24,140 nt of DNA from Pelargonium nanum (Eukaryota; Streptophyta; Magnoliopsida; Geraniales; Geraniaceae): positions 1 to 24,140 of the forward strand of contig JAYMTF010001333.1 in the NCBI GenBank assembly GCA_036897485.1, written 5' to 3'. The translations under genes and the position numbers were made by a program. The notes under the pieces were generated by a model, which worked only from the letters and a program-made list of their open reading frames with translations, had not been told where the DNA came from and searched no databases. Of the stretch, positions 9,322 to 19,535 are shown in pieces. Numbering within the stretch: the first letter of the stretch is position 1; each line of letters opens with the position of its first letter.

Positions 9322-10634
9322 CACAATTACTCTTGCAAACATTCCTCAAATTTTCTCACTACTTTTCAATCTCACATAGTTAAATCAAACTTACAACTAA
9401 CTTACAAAAACATTTCCAAAAAACAACCCTCTCATTATGGATTGGAGAACTCATTTCCCAATCCATAGTGCCATGATTTTTCAATTTTATTTTCTTAGAT
9501 TCTATTGCACACTTGTCCATTTCTCATAGGAGCACCCATAGCTACCCAAAAAAACAAAAAAGTAGACTCTCTTTCTCACTCTCCAAAAGGAGCCTCTAAA
9601 GGTGTGTGTGTGTGTGGTGTGGTAGAGTAGATATAGCTAGTGAAAGCAATATGTTTTTTTTTTCCTCACTCTTTCCAAGTCTATGTTCACTCACTTTTGA
9701 GACATCAACTCAAACTTGCCTATCCAAGCCTCTTGTTATGGCAACACAAATTGGCCTCCAATTGACACCATGTGATTGCTCTTTTTCCCCTTCCCATCAA
9801 TTGATCCACCAAGCTTCCTCTTCTTGCCTATCCAATTAATTAGGATGTTTGTTGCATGTCTTTGCCTTTGATGGTCAATAAAATTGATCCACAACTACTA
9901 AATTGATCTCCCAAATTCTCTTTGCCCTTTCATCTTAATTAGTATATGGTATAATTGACCTTTCTCTACTCATTTTGTACGGGCTTCTGAATCTTCTGTT
10001 ATGTTGCGTAAAATATAATATGTTTTCAAGTGAGGTAGTTCGAACGTGTATAAATTAATTATCAGATAGTTGATACCGTTACAAAAAATATAGAATGACC
10101 CAAATGCCCCTTAAATGATCTCGAAATGAAAAAATACAACCTAAAAGTCCCAAACACACAACAAAGTCGGTGTTATTCTATTCGTTGACCTATTTCTCAA
10201 ACGACTTAAATATGTGAAAGTATGGATTAGACGCACGAAGACACCATAATCCATAAATGTCGATATCTTAATCTAAAAGTATTTCATCTCTTGCACCTAC
10301 GTTCTCAGAGGGAATTAAGTAAAATTAAGATTGTGATTAATTGAGGAATAGTGAAATGTGATGAGGATGTTAATAGGATTGTATGTGGGGCCTACAACAA
10401 GCTGGCTGCAGTAAAGGAAAAGTTGAAAATTTTGATGAGTAGATTATGGCCATAGATTTGGAAAGCTTGATTCCCGACAACCCTCTAAAGTAAAAATTGC
10501 CAGGTGTGTGATTGTTGATTTTGACTTATTTAATAATAACATTATTAATAAATACAAACTTGTGATCCAAAAATATTCATACAATCAACTTTGAAAGATA
10601 CATTATTAATTTGAAATTTTCATATTTTTTACTA
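9322..10634. other. Intergenic DNA with a promoter-like, pyrimidine-rich patch and a GT microsatellite
   Basis: There is a short (GT)n run at 9602–9615, followed by a CT-rich, GC-richer patch (about 9540–9840) that holds a 77-codon plus-strand frame at 9606–9839. That frame lacks family similarity, and its composition follows the pyrimidine tract. The patch could be a leader or non-coding RNA start; nothing shown here proves transcription. The rest is AT-rich. Confidence 0.3.
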
Positions 10635-11631
10635 TCTATACATACTATAAAAGCTGAATAAAAAAAAACAGATTTATAATGCGTATTAGAGAAACACGTC
10701 ATCAAATTTTTAGTTTTGCCACAAATTATTGCTAAATTGTATTTTTTGCCCAATTCTTTATGTAAATATAATTTTGAACTAAAACGGTAATAAAGTCAAT
10801 TTTTACTTTCTTTCTATTAGATTTGATAAAAAAAAATCTTTAAACTAACAATTACCAAAAAAAAAAAATCAACAATCACGTTAAATTAAATTACATATCT
10901 TTTGTTGTAAAAAAAAAATTACATATCTTTTAGAAATAAATATGTAATAAGGTGATTTTTTACTTTCTTTCTATTGAAGTTAATAAAAAACTTCTTTACA
11001 CTAACATTTACCTAATATAAACTATAATGTAATATATCAATAGAAAATTAAATAATTATAATTAAATTACAAGTTAAGTAATACCTAAAAATTAAGTGAA
11101 TGCAAAAATCCTAATTGACATCTATAAATAAGAGAGTCATAGTTAACATGTTGACATATAAATGTAATCTCGAGCCATTTTTTATTAGGCTTCAATTCAT
11201 CATAGTGCATGTATATTCATTCGTAAGCATGTTGATATGTAAATGTAATCTCGAGCAGTTTTTGATTAGTCATCATAGTGCATATATATTCATCGGCAAG
11301 AATTTTTTGTAATAAATTATATGTAAATGATTAGATTTTTATTTACACATTTGTTTTTTTTACAGAGAACTTCGTGAGTGTCTAAATATTAATTCTAAAA
11401 CTTAATAGTTTTGATCAAAACAATAATTGTATGATTCAAAATTGGTTAATTATCTATAATATGTAATTTTAGCACGTGTTAATAGTCTTTTATGTTTATT
11501 TTAATCTTTTTGTAGAATATAAACATGTATCAAAGCCCACAAGATGAAATTTGAACATTTATTCAATTAAATTATTTATTAATTTTATAAATATTTTTGT
11601 CAATTCGTGCAACGCGCGGAGCAAAAACTAG
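10635..11631 (+). mobile_element. Non-autonomous Helitron, about 1 kb
   Basis: The 5' end reads TCTATACATACTATAAAAGC (from 10635), close to the usual plant Helitron start with TC and ACTATAAAAGC. The 3' end is CTAG (11628–11631), preceded by a short hairpin, CGTGC AAC GCGCG (about 11606–11618, one G·T pair). Flanking bases are A (10634) and T (11632), the expected A/T insertion site with no target duplication. No Rep/helicase frame lies inside, so movement would need a partner element. Internal direct repeats are present at 10800–10857 versus 10957–11012 and at 11147–11300. Confidence 0.75.
11147..11300. repeat. 81-bp tandem duplication inside the Helitron
   Basis: CATGTTGA(C/T)AT is followed by AAATGTAATCTCGAGC, a T-rich run, then CATCATAGTGCAT and ATATTCAT. 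The block occurs at 11147–11227 and again at 11228–11300, with a small deletion in the second copy. The short frame 11115–11312 is explained by this repeat. Confidence 0.75.
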
Positions 11632-11759
11632 TTATAAATAAAATTATGCAACTATTATCAGCAATGTCGGCCAAAATTTACGAAGAAACTCTAGTTTTTT
11701 TATATTACATAGAATATAAAACATGAGTTGAGAAAATAGAAATTGCACGATAGCTATAT

Positions 11760-11948
11760 AAGACTCGAGTTTTTTTATTTTTTTTTATAAGCTAGCTGTA
11801 ACTTTTATTTATCCATTCTGAAGGTCAAAAATAAAAGTACAAATGTCCCGAACCTCATCCCAAACACGAGATGGGGTCGGATAACCAATAATTGAAATGA
11901 AATGACAAATGACAAGAATTGCCTAAACAAGAAAAAGACTCGAGTTTT
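11760..11948 (-). mobile_element. Retroposon (SINE or truncated LINE) with 14-bp target-site duplication
   Basis: AAGACTCGAGTTTT occurs at 11760–11773 and at 11935–11948, flanking about 161 bp. The insert begins with a T-rich run, a reversed poly(A) tail, so the element reads on the minus strand. Its body contains GACCCCATCTCGTGTTTGGG and GAGGTTCGGGACATTTG on that strand. I see no clear pol III box A/B pair, so it may be a 5'-truncated LINE or SINE tail, and the family is not recognised. Confidence 0.65.
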
Positions 11949-12273
11949 AAACTCTAATACGAATAAAATGTAAAATAAAATAATTTAAAAGCTTTTAAAC
12001 TTGAGTTTTGTTGAATCTCTAAACAAAATGAGAATTGAGAACAACCATGTGTTCCACACATATATATGAAATAAGAATCATACACTTATCTTTGTCAAAC
12101 TCAAAACAGTTCTTAGTTTTGGCTTTTGCTGCACCAAATCTGCAGAAGCAGCAAATCTTGACCAAATTTAACCTCATGGAAAATTCATCAAAATTGATGT
12201 TTTGAAGGAGAAATTTATACATTTACACATATAATATATATACTCATATATTTCAACAATCTACAACAAAAGT
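11949..12273. other. AT-rich intergenic stretch
   Basis: No gene is seen. A 67-codon minus-strand frame (12019–12222) has no family features and lies in ordinary low-complexity sequence. Confidence 0.45.
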
Positions 12274-12509
12274 AGTTGTCTTGTTTTTGAGTTGTGCTTA
12301 TCATTATTTATGATACGCAAGATGATACGACATTGATATCAAAGGCTGATGTTTACATATTTGGTTTAAATTCAATCGGTTCAAGTAAAACGAGTCAACA
12401 AACGGTATCAATTTATCACACCCCGTGCGCACACATATATAGTTGTCTACAGTATAAGTCGTTCTTTAGTTGTCTTCAAGTTGTGCTTATCATAGTTTAT
12501 GTATGATAT
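12274..12509. repeat. Imperfect direct repeat, period about 194 bp
   Basis: AGTTGTCTTG then GAGTTGTGCTTATCAT (12274–12313) recurs as AGTTGTCTTC then AAGTTGTGCTTATCAT (12468–12509), each followed by TTTATGATA-like sequence. A partial third AGTTGTCTAC lies at about 12441. The intervening DNA is not recognised. Confidence 0.55.
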
Positions 12510-13329
12510 TAGAGACAAAACATTTTTGGCTTAGAAGCTATGTATACAAATAAATTGAAATTTGCTCGATTAAAGCGAAACAGGTGAGATAAGTAAGTTT
12601 TTTTTAAAATGTCATGACTATGTGTATGTAGTTTGAGATTGTTTGTATGTCATTTAGTCGTTTTCAATATAAATTTTAAACATTTTGTTAGAGTTTAGAT
12701 TATATGAATATATATATATATATATTTATATTCATTAGAGAAGTAGTGAAAATAAAATAATATAAAAATGAGTGGTAAAGCTTAAATTGTGCAATGTCAG
12801 AAACATCAATAAATAAGCTCCATACTTGAAGCAGAGCTGCATGCAGGTTGGTGACTTGATGCCTGATGTTCATCCCATACCCTGTTCTTTATTTTTCTTT
12901 CACTATATTATTAATTATATATTTATATGTATATGTAGAAACTTCTAGTAAAGTTTTTAAATTCAATCAATTATATATGCTCTTTGTGTGCGCAAAAATT
13001 AGAACGGAGACACTTTCGCTGGTTTAATTTCGTTCGTAAATCGTCAATTTTAACGAGAAAAAAGCATTTTCATTTGCTACGTGTTTTGCACCGGACATTC
13101 TCTTGTAATAAAATTTCTAAAATATCCTTGAATCTCAAAAAAATTCAACACTAATACTTATTTCACCTCACCAAAATTTTGAATCCAGATATGATATATA
13201 TGATGTCAAAGAATGGCTTGTGCAAATGAAACAAATTGAATTTCTTCGTTAAAATTAATGATTATAACACCGAATAAAAAAATATGTGGTAAACCTATTG
13301 CGGAAATAAAAAATTGTAGTTACTACAAT
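12510..13329. other. AT-rich intergenic stretch with a (TA)n run
   Basis: A short TA microsatellite lies at about 12708–12725. No credible coding frame or structural RNA was recognised. AT content is high throughout. Confidence 0.45.
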
Positions 13330-13640
13330 ATCATAACTTAGCATTAGAACTCACAAATTGGAACAAAACCCGCTACCCGGCAAAACCCAATGTCCCCATT
13401 TTTTGGAGTTCATGTTGCATACAAGTATGAATCCAACTAATTTTTGGGCCAGATCAGAAAAACTCGAACAAATTCGCACATTTTAAGCATAAACCTGAAA
13501 CTCAATCCAGAAGTCGCAACTCAAACACTCTTTCATGTCAAGTCAAAATTAAGTATTTTCAACTTGAACTCGATCTGAAAACTGAATTGTCAATTTTACT
13601 GAGTAGTGAACCGTAATTACCTCGTAAAGAAATGTACCAT
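13330..13640 (-). repeat. Dispersed repeat fragment with ACCCG-type words
   Basis: Text such as AAAACCCGCTACCCGGC and AACTCGAACAAATTCGC resembles the stretches at 2545–3000 (inverse orientation), 15060–15540 and 16580–16810. It is probably one old dispersed family. Ends and class are not resolved. Confidence 0.3.
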
Positions 13641-13739
13641 TTTTATTGAAATTTACACTAGTAGAGTAAAAAACACTTGACCCTGAATCTATCATACATA
13701 GGTCTCTTTACATATTAATGTCCTGTTGGCTTGAAATGC

Positions 13740-14100
13740 ACTTGATCATGAATGATGAAACTTTTTGGGGCTATTGTGAGGACTGCAAGTTCCCACATGC
13801 ACACAACTGAGTCTCTCTGGCCTTTCTGTTTATGTGGGGTTTGGATTTGGGTGTGTTTGTTTCCTGAGAAAATTTTCTCAAGGACCCAACACATGAAATC
13901 TCACACGTGTAGCTTGTCATTACAAAACAATGTACTAATATGTGGGTCCCATCTCCATCCTCCACATATATTAACAACTTGGATTTCATTGTGGTGGGCC
14001 TCCAATTTTCCATTTTTTTTGTTTATCATCAACATTACCATATCACAGCTAGAAACCCACTTGCATTGCTTGCTTTAAGTTTGCTTATCACACATGTTTG
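13740..14100. other. GC-richer patch within the gene-poor region
   Basis: This patch has clearly more G and C than its surroundings and contains GTGGGTCCCATC, ACACGTGTAG and GGTGGGCCTCC. A 108-codon frame (13752–14078, plus) and an 80-codon antisense frame (13771–14013) overlap here. Neither shows a recognisable domain, and two overlapping frames on opposite strands argue for composition rather than coding. It might be a distal regulatory block or a non-coding RNA. Confidence 0.3.
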
Positions 14101-15059
14101 TTGAATATTATTTTATTTTTAAAAATGGTTGGGTAGAGCTGACAATTCATGTCGTAATACGATATACAGTATAAACATGACAAAAATTTATAATTTTTGT
14201 GCCAACATATGATGTTGCATCTACGTGGTAATGACTAAACGTATGCTATTGAAATAGATGACACAAACAACGTACATGCGAATAAAAATGCCGTACTTTA
14301 TGGAAAAAACAAAACAATATTGTCTATATGAATGCTACCATCACAACACGGACACCAAGCCATCACATTATTTCCATAAACAAATATAAAATGTTAAATT
14401 AAGTATCACGTCATTTTAATGTAACTACGTACGTACATAATTACATATTAGATTATTATGAAACAAATTTTCGTAGTTGAGGGTTTATATTGAAATGATA
14501 AGAACAATTTGAGAACTGAAATGAAACCACCATGTATCAATTTGAGTGCCAAAACAAAACATCGTTCTATTTGTAAAGATACATTGTATACTATAATTAT
14601 GTTTCTTAAACTTAACAGCTATTCGATCTTAATTAATTGAATGGAACCATGTTTTGATGTTATGTGTCTTTTTATGGTACATCCACAAGCTAGGGTTTCT
14701 GGTATAAATTGACAACAATTTGGTTTATTAATTGCATGTGGCTTTGTGGATGCATATATGTATATTTATATTATGCATGTATATAGTTAGGTTTTGAAGT
14801 TTAAGGTTACCAAATTTTAAGAATGTTTGTATCATAAAATAAGGAAATACGTGACAATTTCAACTTCTAAAACCTTTGTAAGGAAGCTAATATAGATCTT
14901 TCTTGAATTTTTCGAAGAACAAAATCACATTTCTTGCACATGTTGATTTAATTAATTTATGAACTTTAATTTCTAAATCTCGTGATCGATTTTGAGATCA
15001 GTTGCATGTAGTCTACAACTTGTCAACTTTTATTGTTTATGCATCAAACAATTGTCTCG
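14101..15059. other. AT-rich intergenic stretch
   Basis: No gene is visible. At about 14470–14570 the text (TTTGAGAACTGAAATGAAAC) resembles the short GGGACTAAATT-type repeats found again near 15895–16010. Confidence 0.4.
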
Positions 15060-15540
15060 AGCTGATAATTTAGAGATGAATTTGCAGTCTCTCGAAATAC
15101 AATTCGAAATCGACATATATTTTAGACGGATTCGGGTTTTATTAATTGAACTGGATTCATTTTTGGACCCAACTCCAAACCAGATCCATATTTCATTGAA
15201 ATTGCATAAAACATAGCCGATTAACTTTTAGTCATGCCAAGCAAATTTCATACAACATTTTAGGCCTATAACTGCTGAATCTAAACTACAACAAAATTTA
15301 GCCGCAATAGCTTATCATACTACTTCGTTGGTCACCGCAATTGAGGCTATGGGCCGTAGTTGTAGCCCTTTAGACTACAATTAAGGATCATGCTCGCTGT
15401 AGAGTGATCACAAATTTTACTTGTAAAATTTGCGACGCAAATGATAAAATTCAAAATCTGCACACTCGCGCATCCTGCAGATCAAGCTAAAGCTTTTCAA
15501 CCCAAAACTGACCCGACCCGATGTATATTGCCACCTCTAC
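15060..15540 (-). repeat. Dispersed repeat copy, terminus GTAGAGGTGGCAAT
   Basis: On the minus strand the element begins GTAGAGGTGGCAAT (15540–15527) and continues with CATCGGGTCGGGTCAG, a close relative of the TTAGAGGTGGCAAT start at 2545 on the plus strand. The extent to the left is uncertain. ACTACAACAAAATTTAGCCG near 15286 vaguely recalls CACTA-type ends, but no partner end was found. Confidence 0.35.
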
Positions 15541-17244
15541 ATTAGTCTTTTTCATTTTATTTTTCTGCACGTTCATGAAATGGGTGATGACCACATTAAT
15601 GTGTACAAGACATGCAGTTTCATCATTTCATTTGATTCCACAGCCCCACCCCATGTATGGTGTTGCATGTAAAAGAACATCATAACTATAAGATACTATA
15701 GATATAAACAACATGCAATGATGTCAAAATTTCTCTTCTCCAAGTGTGATATAGAAAAAATAATAATAGTAATCTTTATTTTGCATGTTAGTTTAAGCGT
15801 CACGTAATCTTCTCACTAACAAAAAAAATCAGACCAAATTGTCACGTCGCTTTAATTGATATAAATTGAACCATTCGTAACAAAACAGCAAAACTTGGGA
15901 CTAAATTAGAACAATATAAATAATTTTGAGACTAAATTAAAAAAATATCAAATTTGATACCAATTCGGTAGTTCAATACTTCAATGACCAAAACATAACA
16001 TAAGAGAAATGCAAGTAAGTGAAAAATAATTGTAACTAATTAGTTGGAAATAATAATAAAGATATAGTTTATGGGTCAATTAGATGAGATAATTGGATGA
16101 TGAATTGATCACCAATTTGATTTAAAACATTCATAAATATCAATTTCTTGCATCATTTCTAGTTATTATTATTTTATATATTTTTGGTTTTGTTCTTCTA
16201 TTTGTATGGGTCCAGCTAGAGCTTAGCCAAACACATGTAGATTTGGTTTATGCTTTGGGTCCAGCCATGGATAGATCTTGCCCTCATCACATTCACCATC
16301 AATCTTGCTTACTAGATTCACAGCCACATTGTTCATGAAAATTAAAGATTTTGACATTTCACAAAAATATATTATTTTGTAAAATAACCAATTATAAGTA
16401 GCTAGAAATGTTTGCTCTTATTTAGGATTTGAGACTTTTCATGGTGAAAATATTAGCCATAAAACTAGAACCGCAAATTTAGGTTTTGTTTCAGAGTCAA
16501 ATGAATTTTTACAAGCTCATGTTAAAATGGCAATAGCAAAAAAATCTAGTTTTTTGTTGGCCTTATTCACTTTAATCGAGCAAATTTTTGTCCGACTAAT
16601 GAACACCGGCATGTTGTGCCTAAAAAAGCTACATCTCTTGCATCAAACCCAAATCTGACTCGCAAAATGTGCAAATTTCATTGACCTGCAAACTAATTAG
16701 GCTTGTATTGTGTGACCCAAAACTGCATACTTATGATCTAAATTTCGAATGCTTAAATATTCGAGTTCAAAATATTAGTTGTATACAAAACGAACAACTC
16801 GCCCAAATTATTAGCTCCACAAAAACAAAAAACCTCTAACCACTTGAGCATAGCTTCATTTGTAGGACACCCATTGTTGCCAATAAAAACATATGGAAAT
16901 AATTAGATTGATGTTATTGTCATAATTATATCAGGTGAATTTTTCTAGTACCTTCTTTTCAAAAACATTCTTGGAATTTTCTTTAATCACAGAACAATTT
17001 CCTGTGTAAATTCATAATTGAAACTACCAAAAAAATTAGAGTTGTAGGACCAAAATCAATCACTTCTAATACATATAAAATTGTCATCTTCTTATGTAAT
17101 CATTAACATTACTTGATTAAGAATACAAATTAAGCACTAAATTTCAAGAAAACATTCTAGAATTATCCAAAATGAGTTGGTTTTACAATATTGATCATGT
17201 TTTAATTTTTAATTAATTAAAATTCAGCCCCTTTTTATGCAAAA
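15541..17244. other. AT-rich intergenic DNA with old repeat fragments
   Basis: Two degenerate units of the type GGGACTAAATTAGAACAATA and GAGACTAAATTAAAAAAATA lie at about 15898–15950, continuing to 16010. A stretch with CCCAAATCTGACTCGC-type words lies at 16580–16810. No coding frame or RNA gene is recognised. Confidence 0.4.
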
Positions 17245-17850
17245 TTCAGCCCATTTTTAACTTTGCTAATGGTCAATATATTTTAACATTTTATAATGAA
17301 AAAGAAAAATTTAGAAATAAACAAATACCAGTTTTTCTTGAACATTATATTTGTCATATACGTAAACATTCTATTCTATATTTTGTTGGAGAGATATATG
17401 TTAATTTATTAAAATTAAGGTTGTGGCCGTTTGGTTAATCATTTTTAACGTTTTATATGTTTATTAATATTTTAATTATTATGTTTGAAAGAGCTTACAT
17501 TTTGAAGTCGAACTTGTGACATACAATTTTATAATTACAAATTGTGTTCGTGTCATGTTGAAAATTAAATGAATACAAAACTTTTATATTTATTTTTAAC
17601 TTAATGTTTATATAAAAATCAACCGTTCTTGCATGTTTATTCTTATTTTTTTAAAACTTAATTCTTAGTTAATTTTTTTCGAATGAATTCTTAGTTAATT
17701 TTGTTTTAGCCTATTTGTAACTTTGCTAATGGTCAACAAATTTTACATTTAATAATGAAAAATTAAACAAAAACCTTTTTTCTTTATCATTATATTCGTC
17801 ACACACAAAAACATTTTATTGTGCTTCCAAATTTTATTATATCCCAATAG
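17245..17850. repeat. Pair of diverged direct repeats, 460 bp apart
   Basis: TAACTTTGCTAATGGTCAA occurs at about 17258 and again at about 17718. It is followed in both copies by ATTTTA-rich text, AATGAAAAA, then TTATATT(T/C)GTCA and AAACATT. The similar blocks are roughly 17245–17390 and 17705–17850. A small nested repeat, ATTCTTAGTTAATTTT, occurs twice between 17661 and 17703. No coding content is seen. Confidence 0.6.
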
Positions 17851-17969
17851 CTTAAATTTGATAAATTATTTTCTTTAATAGTTTATCCAAAAAAATTATT
17901 TTCAATCTATTTTTAAAATTAATTAATTGGGTCCATTTTTGATGAAATGTATGGTGATTTTCTGAGTTG

Positions 17970-18105
17970 TGAACGTCAATTCAGCGATTCATCGCACCGA
18001 CCACGTCTAGTGACAGCGATGATACGCTGACGCAACCCAAATCCCTACTCGGCTCCAGCCGAGCCATCTAAGCAGAGCCAATCTGAGCCGCCGCTACTTA
18101 TTTAG
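17970..18105. other. Isolated GC-rich island
   Basis: About 130 bp of GC-rich sequence (CAGCGATTCATCGCACCGAC, GGCTCCAGCCGAGCC, TGAGCCGCCGCTAC) stand out sharply in AT-rich flanks. The frames are broken by stops on both strands. It may be a captured gene fragment or part of an old transposon. Its origin is not recognised. Confidence 0.3.
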
Positions 18106-18369
18106 GAAAAATAAATTAATAAAGCATTTCATTTTGATACCTCAATTATACCATTTGTTTCGAATTGATACACTATTTTCTTTTTGTTTTAGTTTGAATA
18201 CCAGACCATCTATATTATTTTTAATTTGGTTACTCGACTATATTATTTTGTTTTGAATTGATTCTATATGTGTTGTCAATTTGAATGATATTAAAATATT
18301 TTCTTCAATATAATTGTCGGTACATCAGTCACGCGGTGCTTAAGTTAGTTGAATTTATAGGTCATTAAC

Positions 18370-18590
18370 AAAATGTACAATTACTAAGACATGTTGGGTC
18401 AAGCGATTGATAGCTTTGGATTTTATTTGAGGTCTCAGGTTCGTGCCTCCTTGCCGACGGTATGGGGTGAGATTTATGGGTTTAAGGGGAAAAACTAACA
18501 ACTAACAGGGTGACACCCCCACTAGGGGGTGAGAAACACAGGACGTATAAGCCTGCTTGTCCCGTTGCTTATAAAAAAAAATGTACAATT
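18370..18590 (+). mobile_element. tRNA-type SINE with 13-bp target-site duplication
   Basis: AAAATGTACAATT flanks the element at 18370–18382 and 18578–18590. The body (18383–18577, about 195 bp) begins with a box A-like stretch (TTGGGTCAAGCGATTGATAG) and a box B-like GGTCTCAGGTTCGTGCCTCC, spaced as in tRNA-derived pol III promoters. Near the 3' end is a perfect hairpin, CACCCCC (18514–18520), loop ACTA, GGGGGTG (18525–18531), and the element ends in an A-run. The middle resembles the SINE-like tail at window start, but the 3' tail differs. Confidence 0.8.
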
Positions 18591-18928
18591 GAGAGACGTC
18601 CCCAAAGCTGAAAATCGAGATTAAAACCCGCAGACATACCAATTTTTTTGGGACATATCAAATAGGGAAAATCCACACTCTACACACTAAAATATGATAT
18701 GATTTGAATTGCCTTGAATCCACGTATGATCAGAATTGGTTTAGTTTTCATCAATTTGAATATGAATTGCCACCTCTTCACTTTTCTCAATTATACAATT
18801 TTGTTCCAAATTTATCCCATGAATAAATTTAACTTATTTAAGAGCCATATGGTCGATACATTCCAAAAAATTGTCGCATTGGCCTAATTTGATGGCATCA
18901 AGACGAATATGATCAACTTGAAATGAAA

Positions 18929-19194
18929 TACTCCCTCCTTTCCAAAATGAGTGTACTGTTTGTCTAAATTTTTTGTCTCAAAATGAGTGTCATGTTTCTA
19001 TTTTTAGGTTATTATATTATTGTTTTTTCCATATTACCCTTATCACTTATGCACTGCACATGGGTAGATCTAAACTGCACATGGGGTGTAGGTGGAAAAG
19101 TGAGGGTAATATTGGAAACATATTAAATTATCTTGTAATCCTTAATTTTTGCAAAAAATGAAAACAATACACTCATTTTGGGACGGAGGGAGTA
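18929..19194. mobile_element. Stowaway-type MITE
   Basis: Terminal inverted repeats CTCCCTCCTTTCCAAAATGA (from 18931) and TCATTTTGGGACGGAGGGAG (to 19192) are flanked by TA on both sides (18929–18930 and 19193–19194). The ends and TA target are typical of plant Stowaway elements mobilised by Tc1/mariner transposases. The interior encodes nothing; the 62-codon frame inside it (18973–19161) is spurious. The element lies about 300 bp upstream of the HD-Zip promoter. Confidence 0.85.
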
Positions 19195-19330
19195 GCATAC
19201 ATTTTGAAACCAAACTAGAATAAAAATGGATTATTTAGGGACAAAATTAAAATTAAAACCAAAGTGGGTGTCAATTCATAATAAAAAGAATAGTTAAGGA
19301 CCAAAAGAAAATATTTCCCAAATAAAAAAT
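19195..19330. repeat. Short A-rich repeats of the GGGACAAAATT type
   Basis: TTTAGGGACAAAATTAAAAT (about 19233) and TTAAGGACCAAAAG (about 19293) resemble the GGGACTAAATT units near 15898–15950 and, inverted, text around 18130–18250. This is probably a decayed dispersed element. Confidence 0.3.
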
Positions 19331-19399
19331 ATCTGAATACTACCAAACCGGGAGTAGCCGGTTGACCCGGGAATTTCATTTGGACTGAATTTTGGGTTC

Positions 19400-19535
19400 A
19401 TTTAATTTGAATTTCCATTTCCCAAATGGGTTAGAGGTGGACCTAACCCATGGTCAAATTCTAACCCTAGATTTAACCTGACCCAAGTGACTTGGTTTTT
19501 ATTTAAAGACTCAAACAAAGTGTGAGAGCAGCTCA
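19400..19535 (+). promoter_or_regulatory. Core promoter of the HD-Zip gene
   Basis: TTTTTATTTAAAG (about 19495–19507) is the best TATA-like box. The likely start lies near 19530–19540, followed by a CT-rich leader. Upstream are a perfect 9-bp inverted repeat, ATGGGTTAG (19426–19434) and CTAACCCAT (19443–19451), a telobox-like AACCCTAG (about 19462) and a W-box-type TTGACC (about 19361). The roles of these motifs are inferred from motif knowledge only. Confidence 0.5.

Noticed and set aside
9606..9839. 77-codon plus-strand frame after the GT repeat
   Set aside because: Composition follows a CT-rich tract. It has no recognisable family, domain or splice structure; it is noted only as part of a promoter-like patch.
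11421..11429. CAATAATTG, a binding word for HD-Zip I proteins, here and at 11885
   Set aside because: Single 9-bp matches in AT-rich transposon sequence many kilobases from the gene are expected by chance.
13752..14078. 108-codon plus-strand frame as a gene
   Set aside because: No recognisable domain, an overlapping antisense frame and biased composition; left as an uncertain block.
15280..15310. CACTA-type transposon end (ACTACAACAAAATTTAGCCG)
   Set aside because: No CACTA terminus, no partner inverted end and no 3-bp target duplication could be found.
18391..18450. A tRNA gene suggested by box A and B-like motifs
   Set aside because: The cloverleaf cannot be completed, and a target-site duplication plus A-tail shows that it is a SINE head.
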